From RGIG3701 sp017403345 (lineage in GTDB: Bacteria > Planctomycetota > Planctomycetia > Pirellulales > Thermoguttaceae), in assembly GCA_017403345.1 (NCBI GenBank), contig JAFQOH010000244.1, positions 5,766-69,765 of the forward strand: DNA of 64,000 bases, given 5' to 3'. A program made the position numbers and the translations under genes. The notes under the pieces were generated by a model, which had not been told where the DNA came from, made no database searches, and worked only from the letters and a program-made list of their open reading frames with translations. Positions 8,614-18,100 of the stretch are shown one piece after another. The stretch's first letter is position 1. Each line of letters opens with the position of its first letter.

Positions 8614-10119
8614 CTAATTCAGGAAGATCGCCGTTGGCGCCCTTCCCTCTCTCCACATCTGATGCAGGACCTCGACCGCCTCTTTCAGCGGATAGATCTG
8701 GACCGCGATGCCGTGGAGACGGAGAAAATCAAGCGATTTCTGGGTCAGCTTCACGTTCAAAACGTCTCGAGCCCCAAGGACCAACTGCTCCCAGTCACCG
8801 TTCACTCCGCCAGTCAGGGCTTCATGAAAAAGGACCTTCAGCTCGCTCCGGCGGACTTTCTTTCCTTTTTCTCTGCGCTCCTGAACGATCCCGTGCATAT
8901 TCACGCAAAAATCTGAGTAAATCGGGCACGCCCCGACACAAACGGTCTGCGCTTCATCATCCCACCGCAGTTCTTCCGGCTCTACCGAGAGTTCCTGCAC
9001 AACTTCCATCGGATCTTCAATGTGGTTCGTTCTAGCTCTCGCCAGTGCCACGGCCCCAAGTACGACCGCGTCGTCACCCAGCTGGGAAAGCACGATCCGT
9101 CTCCTAGAAGGCGCAGCCGGAAGTTTGTCCATCGCGACGATCTGCTCAATGACGGGCAGAATGTACCGATGGCAAGCCTCCATGACGCCGCCGCCAAGAA
9201 GAATGACTTCCGGGTCGATCAGGTGCCGTACCGTCAAACACGCATACGCCAGGACCTCTGCCGTGTAGTGCACGATGGCCGTGACGAGCGGGTCCTGCGC
9301 CTTCAGTGCTTTTGCAAGCGCCCCGGCCTTGATGATGGAAATGTCTCCGTTCGTGAACTCCGTAATGTTGCTGGGGATCCCGGCCGCGACCGCTTCCTGG
9401 ATCGCGTGCTCAATGGCAGTCCGGCTCGCAAAGGATTCAAGGCATCCGCGGTTTCCGCAGCCGCAGACAGGGAACTTTTCCGGATCTTCTCCCCCGCCGT
9501 CAAGCGTAATTCCCGTCGGAAGCAGTGCGCCGAGCCGGGCTTTCCAGCTCCGTACCGGCGTCGAGACGACGATGTGCCCGATCTCGCCCGCTGCGTGTCC
9601 CGCACCGGTCCAAAGGTGGTCGTTCGTCACGATACCGCTCCCGACGCCAGTCCCGACAAAAATGCCGACCGTACTTTTCGCACTCCGCGCCGCGCCGAGC
9701 CACGATTCGCCCAGCGTTCCGAGATTTCCGTCATTTGCGAGGAAAACGGGGATCCCAAAATGCTCGCTGAGCATCGTCCCCAGCGGCACACCCGTCAGAT
9801 TCATGTTCGGCGTCACGACAATGTGACCGCTTTCAGGTTCCACGACTCCGGGAATCGCGATCCCGATCGCCGTGATGCGGGTGAGCGGAAGTTTAAAACG
9901 CTCTAGAAGATCATGGATCGAGCTGCGGATCGCCTCCACCGTCACTTTCGACTCGCAGTCGCGCGGAGTCATCCTTTTCATGTGTGCAAAGATCCGTCCG
10001 GACTCGCTCACCAGCGACGTGCGGATCTTCGTGCCTCCAACGTCCATACCAACGTAAAGACGCTCTTCAAGCGCAGCGAGTAACGATTCGCTTTCCACTA
10101 CTTTGATTTCCGCGGACAT
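8614..10119 (-). CDS. ROK-family sugar kinase fused to a C-terminal Mth938-like domain
   Basis: 501 aa from the preferred ATG at 10119, which has GGAG six bases upstream; an ATG four codons earlier has a poorer context. Residues about 20-360 are a ROK kinase: phosphate-binding DVGGTK near the start, FVGTGVGSGIV, GHIVV, and the zinc motif CGCGNRGCLE. About 25 extra residues separate GHIVV from the cysteine motif. ROK enzymes phosphorylate glucose or related sugars. The last 70 or so residues (LVLGARDVLNV, then LRLHGIAVQIYPLKEAVEVLHQMW) match the C-terminal half of the Mth938/DUF498 domain, a small fold of unknown function. The fusion is unusual. A CVGACPIYSDFC cysteine cluster links the two parts. 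Confidence 0.82.
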   Translation of the reverse strand: MSAEIKVVESESLLAALEERLYVGMDVGGTKIRTSLVSESGRIFAHMKRMTPRDCESKVTVEAIRSSIHDLLERFKLPLTRITAIGIAIPGVVEPESGHIVVTPNMNLTGVPLGTMLSEHFGIPVFLANDGNLGTLGESWLGAARSAKSTVGIFVGTGVGSGIVTNDHLWTGAGHAAGEIGHIVVSTPVRSWKARLGALLPTGITLDGGGEDPEKFPVCGCGNRGCLESFASRTAIEHAIQEAVAAGIPSNITEFTNGDISIIKAGALAKALKAQDPLVTAIVHYTAEVLAYACLTVRHLIDPEVILLGGGVMEACHRYILPVIEQIVAMDKLPAAPSRRRIVLSQLGDDAVVLGAVALARARTNHIEDPMEVVQELSVEPEELRWDDEAQTVCVGACPIYSDFCVNMHGIVQERREKGKKVRRSELKVLFHEALTGGVNGDWEQLVLGARDVLNVKLTQKSLDFLRLHGIAVQIYPLKEAVEVLHQMWREGRAPTAIFLN

Positions 10120-10200
10120 AAAAAACTCCATTCCTGAGTGAACTTGACTGATTTTTGACTTCCTGATCCCGCGTAGGTTCCCGTTTTCGCGACACCAACA

Positions 10201-10281
10201 CCGTTTCGCGATCCTGCTAACCGTTTCGCGATCCTGCTAACCGTTGGCAGATCCTGCTAACCGTTTTCGCGATCCTGCTAA
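10201..10281. repeat. four-copy 20-bp tandem repeat at a gene 3' end
   Basis: Units CCGTTTCGCGATCCTGCTAA (10201-10220, 10221-10240), a variant at 10241-10260 (CCGTTGGCAGATCCTGCTAA) and a 21-bp variant from 10261. A partial fifth copy coincides with the last codons and stop of the following minus-strand epimerase gene. The array therefore looks like a tandem duplication of that gene's 3' end. Confidence 0.9.
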
Positions 10282-11366
10282 CCGTTTCGGCAGATCCATT
10301 CGGCAGTTCGGCGGCACTGTTCCGCAAGAGAGTCCGTATTTTGGAATCCGAGCTGCCGTCTCGCCTTTTCTGCAGAACAGCTCCACGATCCGGCATTCAC
10401 CTCGCGGAATTTGTCCAGATTCAGTGTCGTGATCTTTCCGGTCAGCTTTGCCCGAATATGCATCGCAAGACACATGATCCCCATGACCGGCAGCGAAACC
10501 GGAAGGATCATCGTGAATTTCCGTCCCAGTGCTTTCCCAAAGATCCGTCCCATCTCGACGTAGGTCGGATGCTCCGTCTGACTCGCAAAGTAGATTCCTC
10601 GTCCGCCCTCCAGGACTGGGAGAGGCTCGGCTAGCTTCTTTGGCGAAAAAAGCTGGCGAATGAGTGTCTCTGCCGCCTCATCCGGCAAATACGGAATCCG
10701 CTCCCCTTTTTCTGCCGCAAGGATCAGGAGCTGCGACACATCCTCTGAATGGACCATGGAAAAACGGAAGGGACGCAGGAACGGAATGAAGAAGATGCCG
10801 GACTTCCGGACCGCATTGATCCACTTCCGCATCTCGTGATCTTCCGGACCAAAAATGATCGGGGGACGAACGATGGAGATCGGGACCCGGTCCGCGTAGC
10901 GGGCAAGCGTGAATTCCGCCGCTAATTTAGATTTTCCATACCATGAGACCGGTCGGCACTCATCGTTCTCTTCATGCGGACGCTGGACCGTCGAGGGACC
11001 TGCCGCAGCAAGCGAAGAAACGTAAACGAAAACGGGCGGTCTCTCCTGCTCGGCGCAGACTTTCACCAGATTTTCCGTCGCAGAGCAGTTGACCCCAAGC
11101 ACCTTTTCAAAAGAGACCGCCGCCGTCGCCGCAGCAAGATGAAAAACGGCGTCCACTCCCTGAACGGCCTCACGCAAAACGTCCATTTGCGTGAGATCTC
11201 CGAGCACCAGCCGAACGCCTTCCCTCTTCAGATGCTCATGCCGCGAATTCGGCCGGACCAGGCACACGGCCTCCCACCCCTTTTCGAGCAGGTAGGCCGT
11301 AAAATTCTTACCGAGAAATCCCGTTCCGCCCGTCACGAGCGCGATTTTTCTCTCTCTGCCTTCCAT
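10278..11366 (-). CDS. NAD-dependent epimerase/dehydratase (3-beta-HSD-like extended SDR)
   Basis: 362 aa from the ATG at 11366, preceded by AGGTGG at good spacing; a GTG three codons earlier is less likely. It has an N-terminal Rossmann motif (ALVTGGTGFLGKNF), VFHLAAATA, and the catalytic YGKSK. VRPPIIFGPEDHEM follows, as in extended short-chain dehydrogenases of the 3-beta-hydroxysteroid dehydrogenase/dihydroflavonol reductase type. The substrate could be a nucleotide sugar, sterol or hopanoid-like lipid and cannot be fixed from sequence. The C-terminus contains a hydrophobic stretch (FTMILPVSLPVMGIMCLAM) that may touch the membrane. The last codons lie in a 20-bp tandem repeat. Confidence 0.85.
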   Translation of the reverse strand: MEGRERKIALVTGGTGFLGKNFTAYLLEKGWEAVCLVRPNSRHEHLKREGVRLVLGDLTQMDVLREAVQGVDAVFHLAAATAAVSFEKVLGVNCSATENLVKVCAEQERPPVFVYVSSLAAAGPSTVQRPHEENDECRPVSWYGKSKLAAEFTLARYADRVPISIVRPPIIFGPEDHEMRKWINAVRKSGIFFIPFLRPFRFSMVHSEDVSQLLILAAEKGERIPYLPDEAAETLIRQLFSPKKLAEPLPVLEGGRGIYFASQTEHPTYVEMGRIFGKALGRKFTMILPVSLPVMGIMCLAMHIRAKLTGKITTLNLDKFREVNAGSWSCSAEKARRQLGFQNTDSLAEQCRRTAEWICRNG

Positions 11367-11394
11367 TTCTTCCACCTAAACTCCCTTTCGCGGA

Positions 11395-12189
11395 TCAGTT
11401 GATCAGTTTCTGAAAATTTTCCCGAAGACACTCTGTCCCGGCAGCCAAAAAATGGCCGTCATCCACACAAAACGGTCCGCCGTAAACATTTCGGACCGAC
11501 CCGCCGGCTTCACGAACCAAAAGCGTTCCCGCAGCAGCGTCCCACGGTTTTGTGCGGAAATTCCACGACGCATCCAGCCTTCCGCAGGCTGTAAATGCCA
11601 GATTCAGCGCCGTCGACCCCGTTCTCCGGATCGCGTGTGCCCGAGGAAGAACGTTCATGAATGCGCGCACATCCGGACTCTCCGCCGCAGCCCCCGGAGG
11701 AAATCCCACAGCAGCAAGGCTCTTTTCCACCTCCGTCACCCCGCTGGTACGGATCGGTTTCCCATTCAGAAACGCCCCGCCGCCGCGAACGGCCGTGAAA
11801 CACTCTTGCGTCATCGGCGCGTAGATGATCCCGACCTGCATCACGGAATCAAACTCCAAAGCCAGAGAAACGGCGAAATTCGGAAAAGTGTGCACGTAAT
11901 TCGTCGTTCCGTCAAGCGGATCCACGATCCATCGGTAAACGCCCGGCCCGCCTTTCGCGCTCGTGCCCGGAAGGTCTTCCTCACCTAGGATCCCATGCGC
12001 CGGAAACGCCGTCAGGATCCTCTCTTTCACCCTCTCCTGAGAAGCAAAGTCCGCTTCCGTCACCAAGTCGGCACGTCCTTTTTCCCGCACATGGATCTTT
12101 CCCAAATAGTCCAGCAGGATCTGGCCGGCTTCCCGCGCAGTCCGCTCGCCGACTTCCAGATAATCGTAAATACTCAGCTCCATTTTCAT
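11395..12189 (-). CDS. inositol monophosphatase family phosphatase
   Basis: 264 aa. It shows the metal-binding signatures of the family: LGEEDLPG, then WIVDPLDGTTNYVH (motif 1), and WDAAAGTLLVREAGG (motif 2). It should be a Mg-dependent, lithium-sensitive phosphatase acting on inositol-1-phosphate, histidinol phosphate, PAP or fructose-bisphosphate-like substrates. Histidinol phosphate is possible, since hisI and hisG are elsewhere in the window, but nothing proves it. The first ATG (12189) overlaps the VanZ-like gene's stop by four bases (ATGA); a second ATG two codons on (12183) is better placed behind GGA. The overlap suggests translational coupling. Confidence 0.88.
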   Translation of the reverse strand: MKMELSIYDYLEVGERTAREAGQILLDYLGKIHVREKGRADLVTEADFASQERVKERILTAFPAHGILGEEDLPGTSAKGGPGVYRWIVDPLDGTTNYVHTFPNFAVSLALEFDSVMQVGIIYAPMTQECFTAVRGGGAFLNGKPIRTSGVTEVEKSLAAVGFPPGAAAESPDVRAFMNVLPRAHAIRRTGSTALNLAFTACGRLDASWNFRTKPWDAAAGTLLVREAGGSVRNVYGGPFCVDDGHFLAAGTECLRENFQKLIN

Positions 12190-12686
12190 TCCGCGGCACC
12201 GTCTCCTGACTGTTCAGACCGTTTTTCCTCTTCCGCTCCCGGAGAAAGCGGCACGGCAGGATCGGTACCTTTTCGGAAAAAGCGTCCAGCCGCGTTCGAG
12301 ATCCACCAGCCCAGACCGCCGTAGAGCAATCCCTGTACATTATCGGTGAAATCGATCAGATCGCAGTACCTGCCCAGCCAGGGATGAAGTGCCCCCTGAA
12401 GCAGTTCCGTCAGACCGGCATAAAGAAACAGTCCAAGGTAAAGCCGGCCGGGATGCCGAAACCGTGCACAAAGTCCCAATACTGCAAGAAGCAGAAACGA
12501 CAGCACGTGCGGACTGAGCGAGAGACCGAAACCTTTCTCGGCAAGTTCTTCATCGATCGGCACATATGCAAACGGATTGTGCACAATGAGCAGAAAAGAA
12601 AGAAAAAGGAGGTAAAGCCAAAAAATGAGCTGAAGCCAACGGCTTGGCGGCGCGTTTTTGAAAAAATTCGGCACAAACTTCATCAT
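12186..12686 (-). CDS. VanZ-like membrane protein
   Basis: 166 aa with about four membrane segments. It has the family features: an N-terminal helix (LIFWLYLLFLSFLLIVHNP), the segment SPHVLSFLLLAVLGLCARF, and the acidic/aromatic motif YAGLTELLQG, followed by DLIDFTDNVQGLLYGGLGWW. VanZ-like proteins are small integral membrane proteins named after teicoplanin-resistance VanZ; most have no known function. The hydrophilic C-terminal tail (about 35 residues, rich in Glu and Ser) is probably cytoplasmic. The stop overlaps the start of the inositol-phosphatase gene, so the two form an operon. Confidence 0.8.
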   Translation of the reverse strand: MMKFVPNFFKNAPPSRWLQLIFWLYLLFLSFLLIVHNPFAYVPIDEELAEKGFGLSLSPHVLSFLLLAVLGLCARFRHPGRLYLGLFLYAGLTELLQGALHPWLGRYCDLIDFTDNVQGLLYGGLGWWISNAAGRFFRKGTDPAVPLSPGAEEEKRSEQSGDGAAE

Positions 12687-12768
12687 CTTTTCTTTCCTTT
12701 TCTGTCAGCAGGAACGAAGACTCTACGCTCCTTCAACGGTCTTTCTGCTTCTCCTTCCGACTGCCGAT

Positions 12769-14703
12769 TCAGCGAATGAATCCGTCAAGCACACGCGACA
12801 CGATGTCGATATTTCCGAACGGCGCCGAGACCTGGATCCCTGCCATTCGGTGACGGATCTTCTCGATGCTTTCCCGTGCGATCGCGATCCCCTCCGCCTG
12901 CTGGTCCTCTTTCTTTTCGTGACGCTCCATGCGCTCCATGATGGAATCCGGAACCGTGACGCCGGGGACTTCCGTTTTCATGAAAAACGCATTCCGGTAA
13001 CTCGCCAGAGGCCAGATCCCCGCGATGATCGGGATCCCCGCCGATTCGATCCGGTCCATGGTCCGTAAAAGGACGTCCGCGTCAAAGACCGGCTGCGTGA
13101 TGGCGAATTCCGCCCCGGCCTCCACTTTCCGGAAGAAACGCGCGATCTCCCGCTCCATGTCCAGCGCGTTCGGATCGATCCCGACTCCCGTGACGGCCTG
13201 CGTCTGCTGCGGGAGCTGCTTGCCGGCCAGATCCACACCGCGGTTCATTCTCTGCTGGATGCGCGTCATGCCGACCGAATCCGTATCGAAAACGCCGGTC
13301 GCGTCCGGATACTCGCCCAACTTCGGCGGATCCCCCGTGATGAACAGAATGTTCCGGATCCCGCAGGCTGCCGTTCCGAGCAGATCCGCCATCATGCCGA
13401 TCAGATTTTTGTCCCGGCAGCAGAAATGCAGGATCGTCTCCATGCCAGTCTCTCTCTGGATCCGCTCCGCCGCCACGATCGGCGAAATTTTACAGCTTGC
13501 GCGCGGTCCGTCCGGAATATTGATGCAGTCCACGCCCAGCGCCTTGAGCCGGAGACATTTCTCGACCGTCGGAGCCAGATCGAATCCGCGCGGCGGCACG
13601 AGTTCCACGCTCGTCAGCCACGTGCCCTCCGCGAGTTTCCGTCCCAAAGCGGAACGCTCCGCAAGCGGCACAGGATCAAGAAGGACCGACTTCGCATCCA
13701 GCGCTCCCTCACGAACGTCCGCAAGACGCGCATTGGCCAGCGGTTTCACGGAACGCGCCATTTCCAAAATATGCTCCGGCCCGATCCCGCAGCATCCGCC
13801 GACTCCGCGCACGCCAAGATCGATGAAACGTTTTGCGTACTCCGTAAAGAATTCCGGCGACGTCATGGAGATCGAACGCACCTCCACTTTACGCGGCGAC
13901 CCGGCTTCCGGCTGCACTACGAGCGGGAGATCCAGAAGCGAAACCACTTCCTGCACCGCCTCGAGCATCTCATCCGGCCCCAGTCCGCAGTTCATGCCGT
14001 ACGCAAACGGTCTCGGAAGCTGACGTTCCCGGCACGCAGACTGGAATTTCTGCACCATTTCGCCGATCGGTTCCGAATTTCCGCACTCCGCATCCGCACA
14101 GCAGTGCGCCGGTCCGCCTTTCACGTACGGACGGAACGACAAAATGAACGGGATCTTCACCCCTTCCGTCTCCTCGATCTTCTGAACAGCATACTCCGCA
14201 GCCATCATAGCGTCCGCGTTCGTCTGCGTCTCAAACATGATGAAGTCCGCGCCGGCACGGTAAAGCGCCAGCACCTGCTCCATCACGATGTTGAGCGACT
14301 GCTCGAAAGTGAGCGACTCCGCCCCCATCAGCGGCCCGACACTTCCAGCGATGAAGAGCGGCTTTTCCGCCTTTTTCGGATTCCGTTCCCGAAACTCCGC
14401 GATGGCCTTCTGCGCATTTCGGACCCCTGCGGCATTGATCTCGCCGACACGATCCGCAAAACCGAATTTCTGAAGATAAAACGCGTTAGCGCTCGTCGTG
14501 TTCGTCGTGAGGACCTCCGCTCCGGCATCCAAATAGCCGGCGTGGATCTTCACGACCAGATCCGAACGGGAAACATTCAGCTCATCAAAGCAGGCATTCG
14601 TGAAAATGTGGTTCCGGTAAAGTTCCGTCCCCATCGCGCCGTCAAAAATGACGACCGATCTCTGAAACGCATCCTGAAGGAGCGTGATTTGACTCGTACT
14701 CAT
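12769..14703 (-). CDS. bifunctional homocysteine S-methyltransferase / methylenetetrahydrofolate reductase
   Basis: 644 aa. Residues 1 to about 320 are a homocysteine S-methyltransferase (Pfam S-methyl_trans): DGAMGTELYR at the N-terminus, NTTSANAFYL, and the three zinc cysteines in YGMNCGLGP and GGCCGIGP (about residue 301). Residues about 350-640 are a MetF-type reductase: EVELVPPRG-like TSVELVPPRG, GDPPKLGEYPDATGVFD, GAEFAITQPVFD and GIWPL. Together the halves could make 5-methyl-THF and methylate homocysteine to methionine without a separate MetH, or use another donor such as S-methylmethionine. This domain order is known from Firmicutes YitJ-like proteins. The 396 bases upstream show no riboswitch that I can recognise. 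Confidence 0.92.
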   Translation of the reverse strand: MSTSQITLLQDAFQRSVVIFDGAMGTELYRNHIFTNACFDELNVSRSDLVVKIHAGYLDAGAEVLTTNTTSANAFYLQKFGFADRVGEINAAGVRNAQKAIAEFRERNPKKAEKPLFIAGSVGPLMGAESLTFEQSLNIVMEQVLALYRAGADFIMFETQTNADAMMAAEYAVQKIEETEGVKIPFILSFRPYVKGGPAHCCADAECGNSEPIGEMVQKFQSACRERQLPRPFAYGMNCGLGPDEMLEAVQEVVSLLDLPLVVQPEAGSPRKVEVRSISMTSPEFFTEYAKRFIDLGVRGVGGCCGIGPEHILEMARSVKPLANARLADVREGALDAKSVLLDPVPLAERSALGRKLAEGTWLTSVELVPPRGFDLAPTVEKCLRLKALGVDCINIPDGPRASCKISPIVAAERIQRETGMETILHFCCRDKNLIGMMADLLGTAACGIRNILFITGDPPKLGEYPDATGVFDTDSVGMTRIQQRMNRGVDLAGKQLPQQTQAVTGVGIDPNALDMEREIARFFRKVEAGAEFAITQPVFDADVLLRTMDRIESAGIPIIAGIWPLASYRNAFFMKTEVPGVTVPDSIMERMERHEKKEDQQAEGIAIARESIEKIRHRMAGIQVSAPFGNIDIVSRVLDGFIR

Positions 14704-15129
14704 GAAAAATCAGGAAAATTCTTGGAAAAATTCTTAGGAAAAATGGGAAATTCTGGAAAATCTCTTGGGAAACCCCGGGGAATGAGAAAATCTCAAGGAA
14801 TTGAAGGAAATGTTCAGCACAAAAACGGCTTCCAGCGCGCACGGAACTCCCAAAACGCTCCATTTCCGGCCTGCCGCTCTCCCGGATCCAAATATCCCGG
14901 TCCCAAACATTTCAAAATTCTCTACGATTTTATCATTTTACCTGATTCAGCATAAAAGTCAAGCAGATTTTCCCCTTTCTTCCTAAAATTTTGCCGTTTC
15001 TTTCAAATTCAAAAAGAAAAATCGTAAAATTTCGACAAATTCTTCCCTTCGGCCCTTTTCTACTTCGGCAAAGTATGATAGAATAAAGATACCGTATGAG
15101 TGCAGGTTCAGAATCAAACCCAGGATCGG
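14704..15129. other. intergenic region between divergent genes
   Basis: About 425 bases between the divergent methyltransferase gene and the 1 kb-scale surface-protein gene. It is purine-rich near 14705-14815, with loosely repeated AAATTCTTGG-like words, and AT-rich near 14910-15090. A TATGAT box at 15074-15079 might serve the plus-strand gene but has no convincing -35. No RNA gene or riboswitch was recognised. Confidence 0.5.
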
Positions 15130-18100
15130 ATGAATTTCATCATGAAACACTTCCGTCTGAAAAATTTTTTCAGCCTTTTTTTATTCGCAGTTTTCGGAAC
15201 AGTCCTTTGGGGGACAGTCGGAATACCTGTCTCCCTTTCTGCACAGTCACATTCCGTACATTTTCCAGCCGCTGCAGACCTGCCCGCGGAAGATCCTTAC
15301 GCTGCCGCTCCCTCTGCGCTCCCGGCAACCACTGCGCTCCCAACGCCAACTGCGTCTCCGGCAACCACTGCGCTCCCGGCAACCAGTACCGGCTCCGTAC
15401 CGTCGGCCAACACGGCAGCCGCACAGGGTACGACGCAGGAAGACGCCCGCACAGTCTCACCGTTTCGGGAAGGGCTCCGCACCGTTTCCGAGGAACCTCA
15501 AGGGACCCGAATGACGACCGTGGTTCCCGCGCAGTCACCGCAAAATTCCGATTTCCGAACGATGGATCTTCTGCTTGGCCCTCCGACTTCGATCGCACTC
15601 CCCGGCTCACAGGTCATCTTGACAGCCGGAGTTCGTGACCAGACTGGTTACCTGCGCACCAACCAGCGCATCGACTGGCGGATCGCTCCTGAAAGCGTCG
15701 GACATTTTTCCCGGATCCAGGAACGCGACCTTTCCAACATTCTGGTTTTCGATTTTGTGAGACCCCAGATCATTTCCGACACGCAGGCCGTCACCACGAC
15801 GCTGCGCTCCGGCACCATTCTCGATCGCGGCACCCCAAATCCCAACGACGACATTCAAGTCCGAAGCGGCGAATCATGGATCTCCGTAAGCTCTCCGCGG
15901 GAAGGAGTCACACACGTTTCCGCTCACGCTCCGTACATTCAGAGCGCGACTGGGCAGAGTCGGCAGGCATGTATTTTCTGGATCGATGCAGCAGTCAAAC
16001 TTCCGGAATCAAAAGTACTGGATTTCGGAAGCCGATACACACTGACGACGGCTCTGCGCCGAAACTCCGACCAGCAGCCGCTCTCTCGATGGCGCGTACG
16101 TTACGAGATCTGCGGCAATTCTTCTGCGGTACTTGGAAACGGAAACCAGATGCTTGAAGTCTACACGGATGAGAACGGCGAGGCGCGGATCGAGATGCAT
16201 CAAACCGTTTCACAGGAAGAAGTGACTCGCGTTTCCGTCCAGATCATCCATCCCGAAGACAAAAACTTCCCCAAACCGGTACTCGTCCAGGAATCGCAGC
16301 TCAATTTCCGCTGGAAACCGAATCTCGTCAGCATCGTAAAGACGCTTCCGGAAAACACGTTCATCGGCTCCGCGGTACCCGGACTCATTTCCGTAACGAA
16401 TCTGACCGACCAGCCGATCAGAAATCTGCGTATCTCCGATCTTGCGCTGCCGGGTCTGACGCTCAAAAAGGCAGTTCCGCCGGGACACGATTCACCCGAG
16501 GGACGCCAATGGCTCATCGACGTTTTGGAGCCGCACTCCTCCTACACGATCGACCTGACCTACCTCGTCGAGCAGCCGGGAACGCACATTTCCTACGCGC
16601 AGCTCCAGATCCAGCAGATGGGACGCGAACAGACGATCGAAGCCTCCGCCGCCGTTCGCGCCGGAAGCGACACCTCCCCCTTCACGCCGGCCATGCCGAA
16701 TGACGGACCTGCGCCAAGTGCTGGAGAAAGCACTCCCCAAACGGAGGCTCTCCCGGCTCCGCATGAAGACGGAACTTCCGCGGAAAACGCGCTCTCGCCC
16801 TCCACGCCATCCACCCCTTCCGACTCACAGCTTCCGCAGCCGACACTCCCCAATGACAGTGTCTACGTACCGGAAACCGACTCCAACGCGGGAAGCAACT
16901 CCAACGCGGGAAGCAACTCCAACGCGGGAAGCAACTCCAACGCGGGAAGCAACTCCAACGCGGAAACCAATTCCAACGCAGCTGCTGATCCGGCTCCTAA
17001 AATGTCGGAGATCGCCGCACAGTCTCCCAAAACGGCTCCGGTAACTCCGCGTCCCAATCCCTCGGACCAGATACAGCTGACTCTGATCGCTCCGGCTGAA
17101 GTACAGACGGGCGAAAGTTTCCCGCTCGAGATCCCGATCACCAACCGAACGGCTCTAGCTCTCAAAAACATCAAGATCTATCTGAACACAAGCAGGGGGA
17201 TCCACACCCGCTCCTCACAAAACGTTTACTCCATCCAGCGCCGTTTCGATATGGACCCCAATGTCGAACAGTATATCCACACGGAACTTCTGGCAGTCGA
17301 ACCGGGAACGCAAAGCGTTTACGTAAAACTAAAATTGCCGAACGGAAAAGAGTACCAGTGTGAGGCCCGCATTCAAGTCAAGGAGGCCCCCGCTTCCGCC
17401 GAAACACCCTCAAGCTATTCGGAAAATGGCTCTGGAACGCCAACGCAAAACACCACAGACAGTGTGGACGATACGACCGACAGTACGGCCGCTCCGGCTG
17501 CTGAAACTCCGGATCTGGGAGAAACTCCGTCTGCTGAAACTCCGGATCTGGGAGAAACTCCGTCTGCTGAAACTCCGGATCTGGGAGAAACTCCGTCTGC
17601 TGAAACTCCGGATCTGGGAGAAACTCCGTCTGCCGAAACTCCGGATCTGGGAGAAACTCCGGCAGAAGATGACTTTGGCGCCCTTCCGTCCGATATTCTG
17701 CCAGACGCTGCAGCATCCGATCCCGTTCCTGCAGATGCCGCTTCCCCTTCAGCAGGCCCCACAGACACGCAGCCAGAGACACTTCCCGACTCGCTGGAAC
17801 TTTCGGACTCCCTCGACATTCCAACGCCGGAGGCCGCCGCAGCCCGATCACCTGCCGATCCTCCAGACCCAATGGAAAGTCCGAAAAAAACGACTTCCAG
17901 TTCTCCGACACGGCACTCCGCGACACCGATACCGCCAACGTCCCCAACGGTTGGTGAGCTGCAGGATGACGACAGCGGCGGCAATTCCCAGTTTTCGATC
18001 ACCCTAAAAGCCTCGGCTCCCGAGCTTCGGACCGGTGACCTCTTTACCTACACGCTAAACGTCACGAACACGACAAATGACGTCATTCGAAACACAGAGA

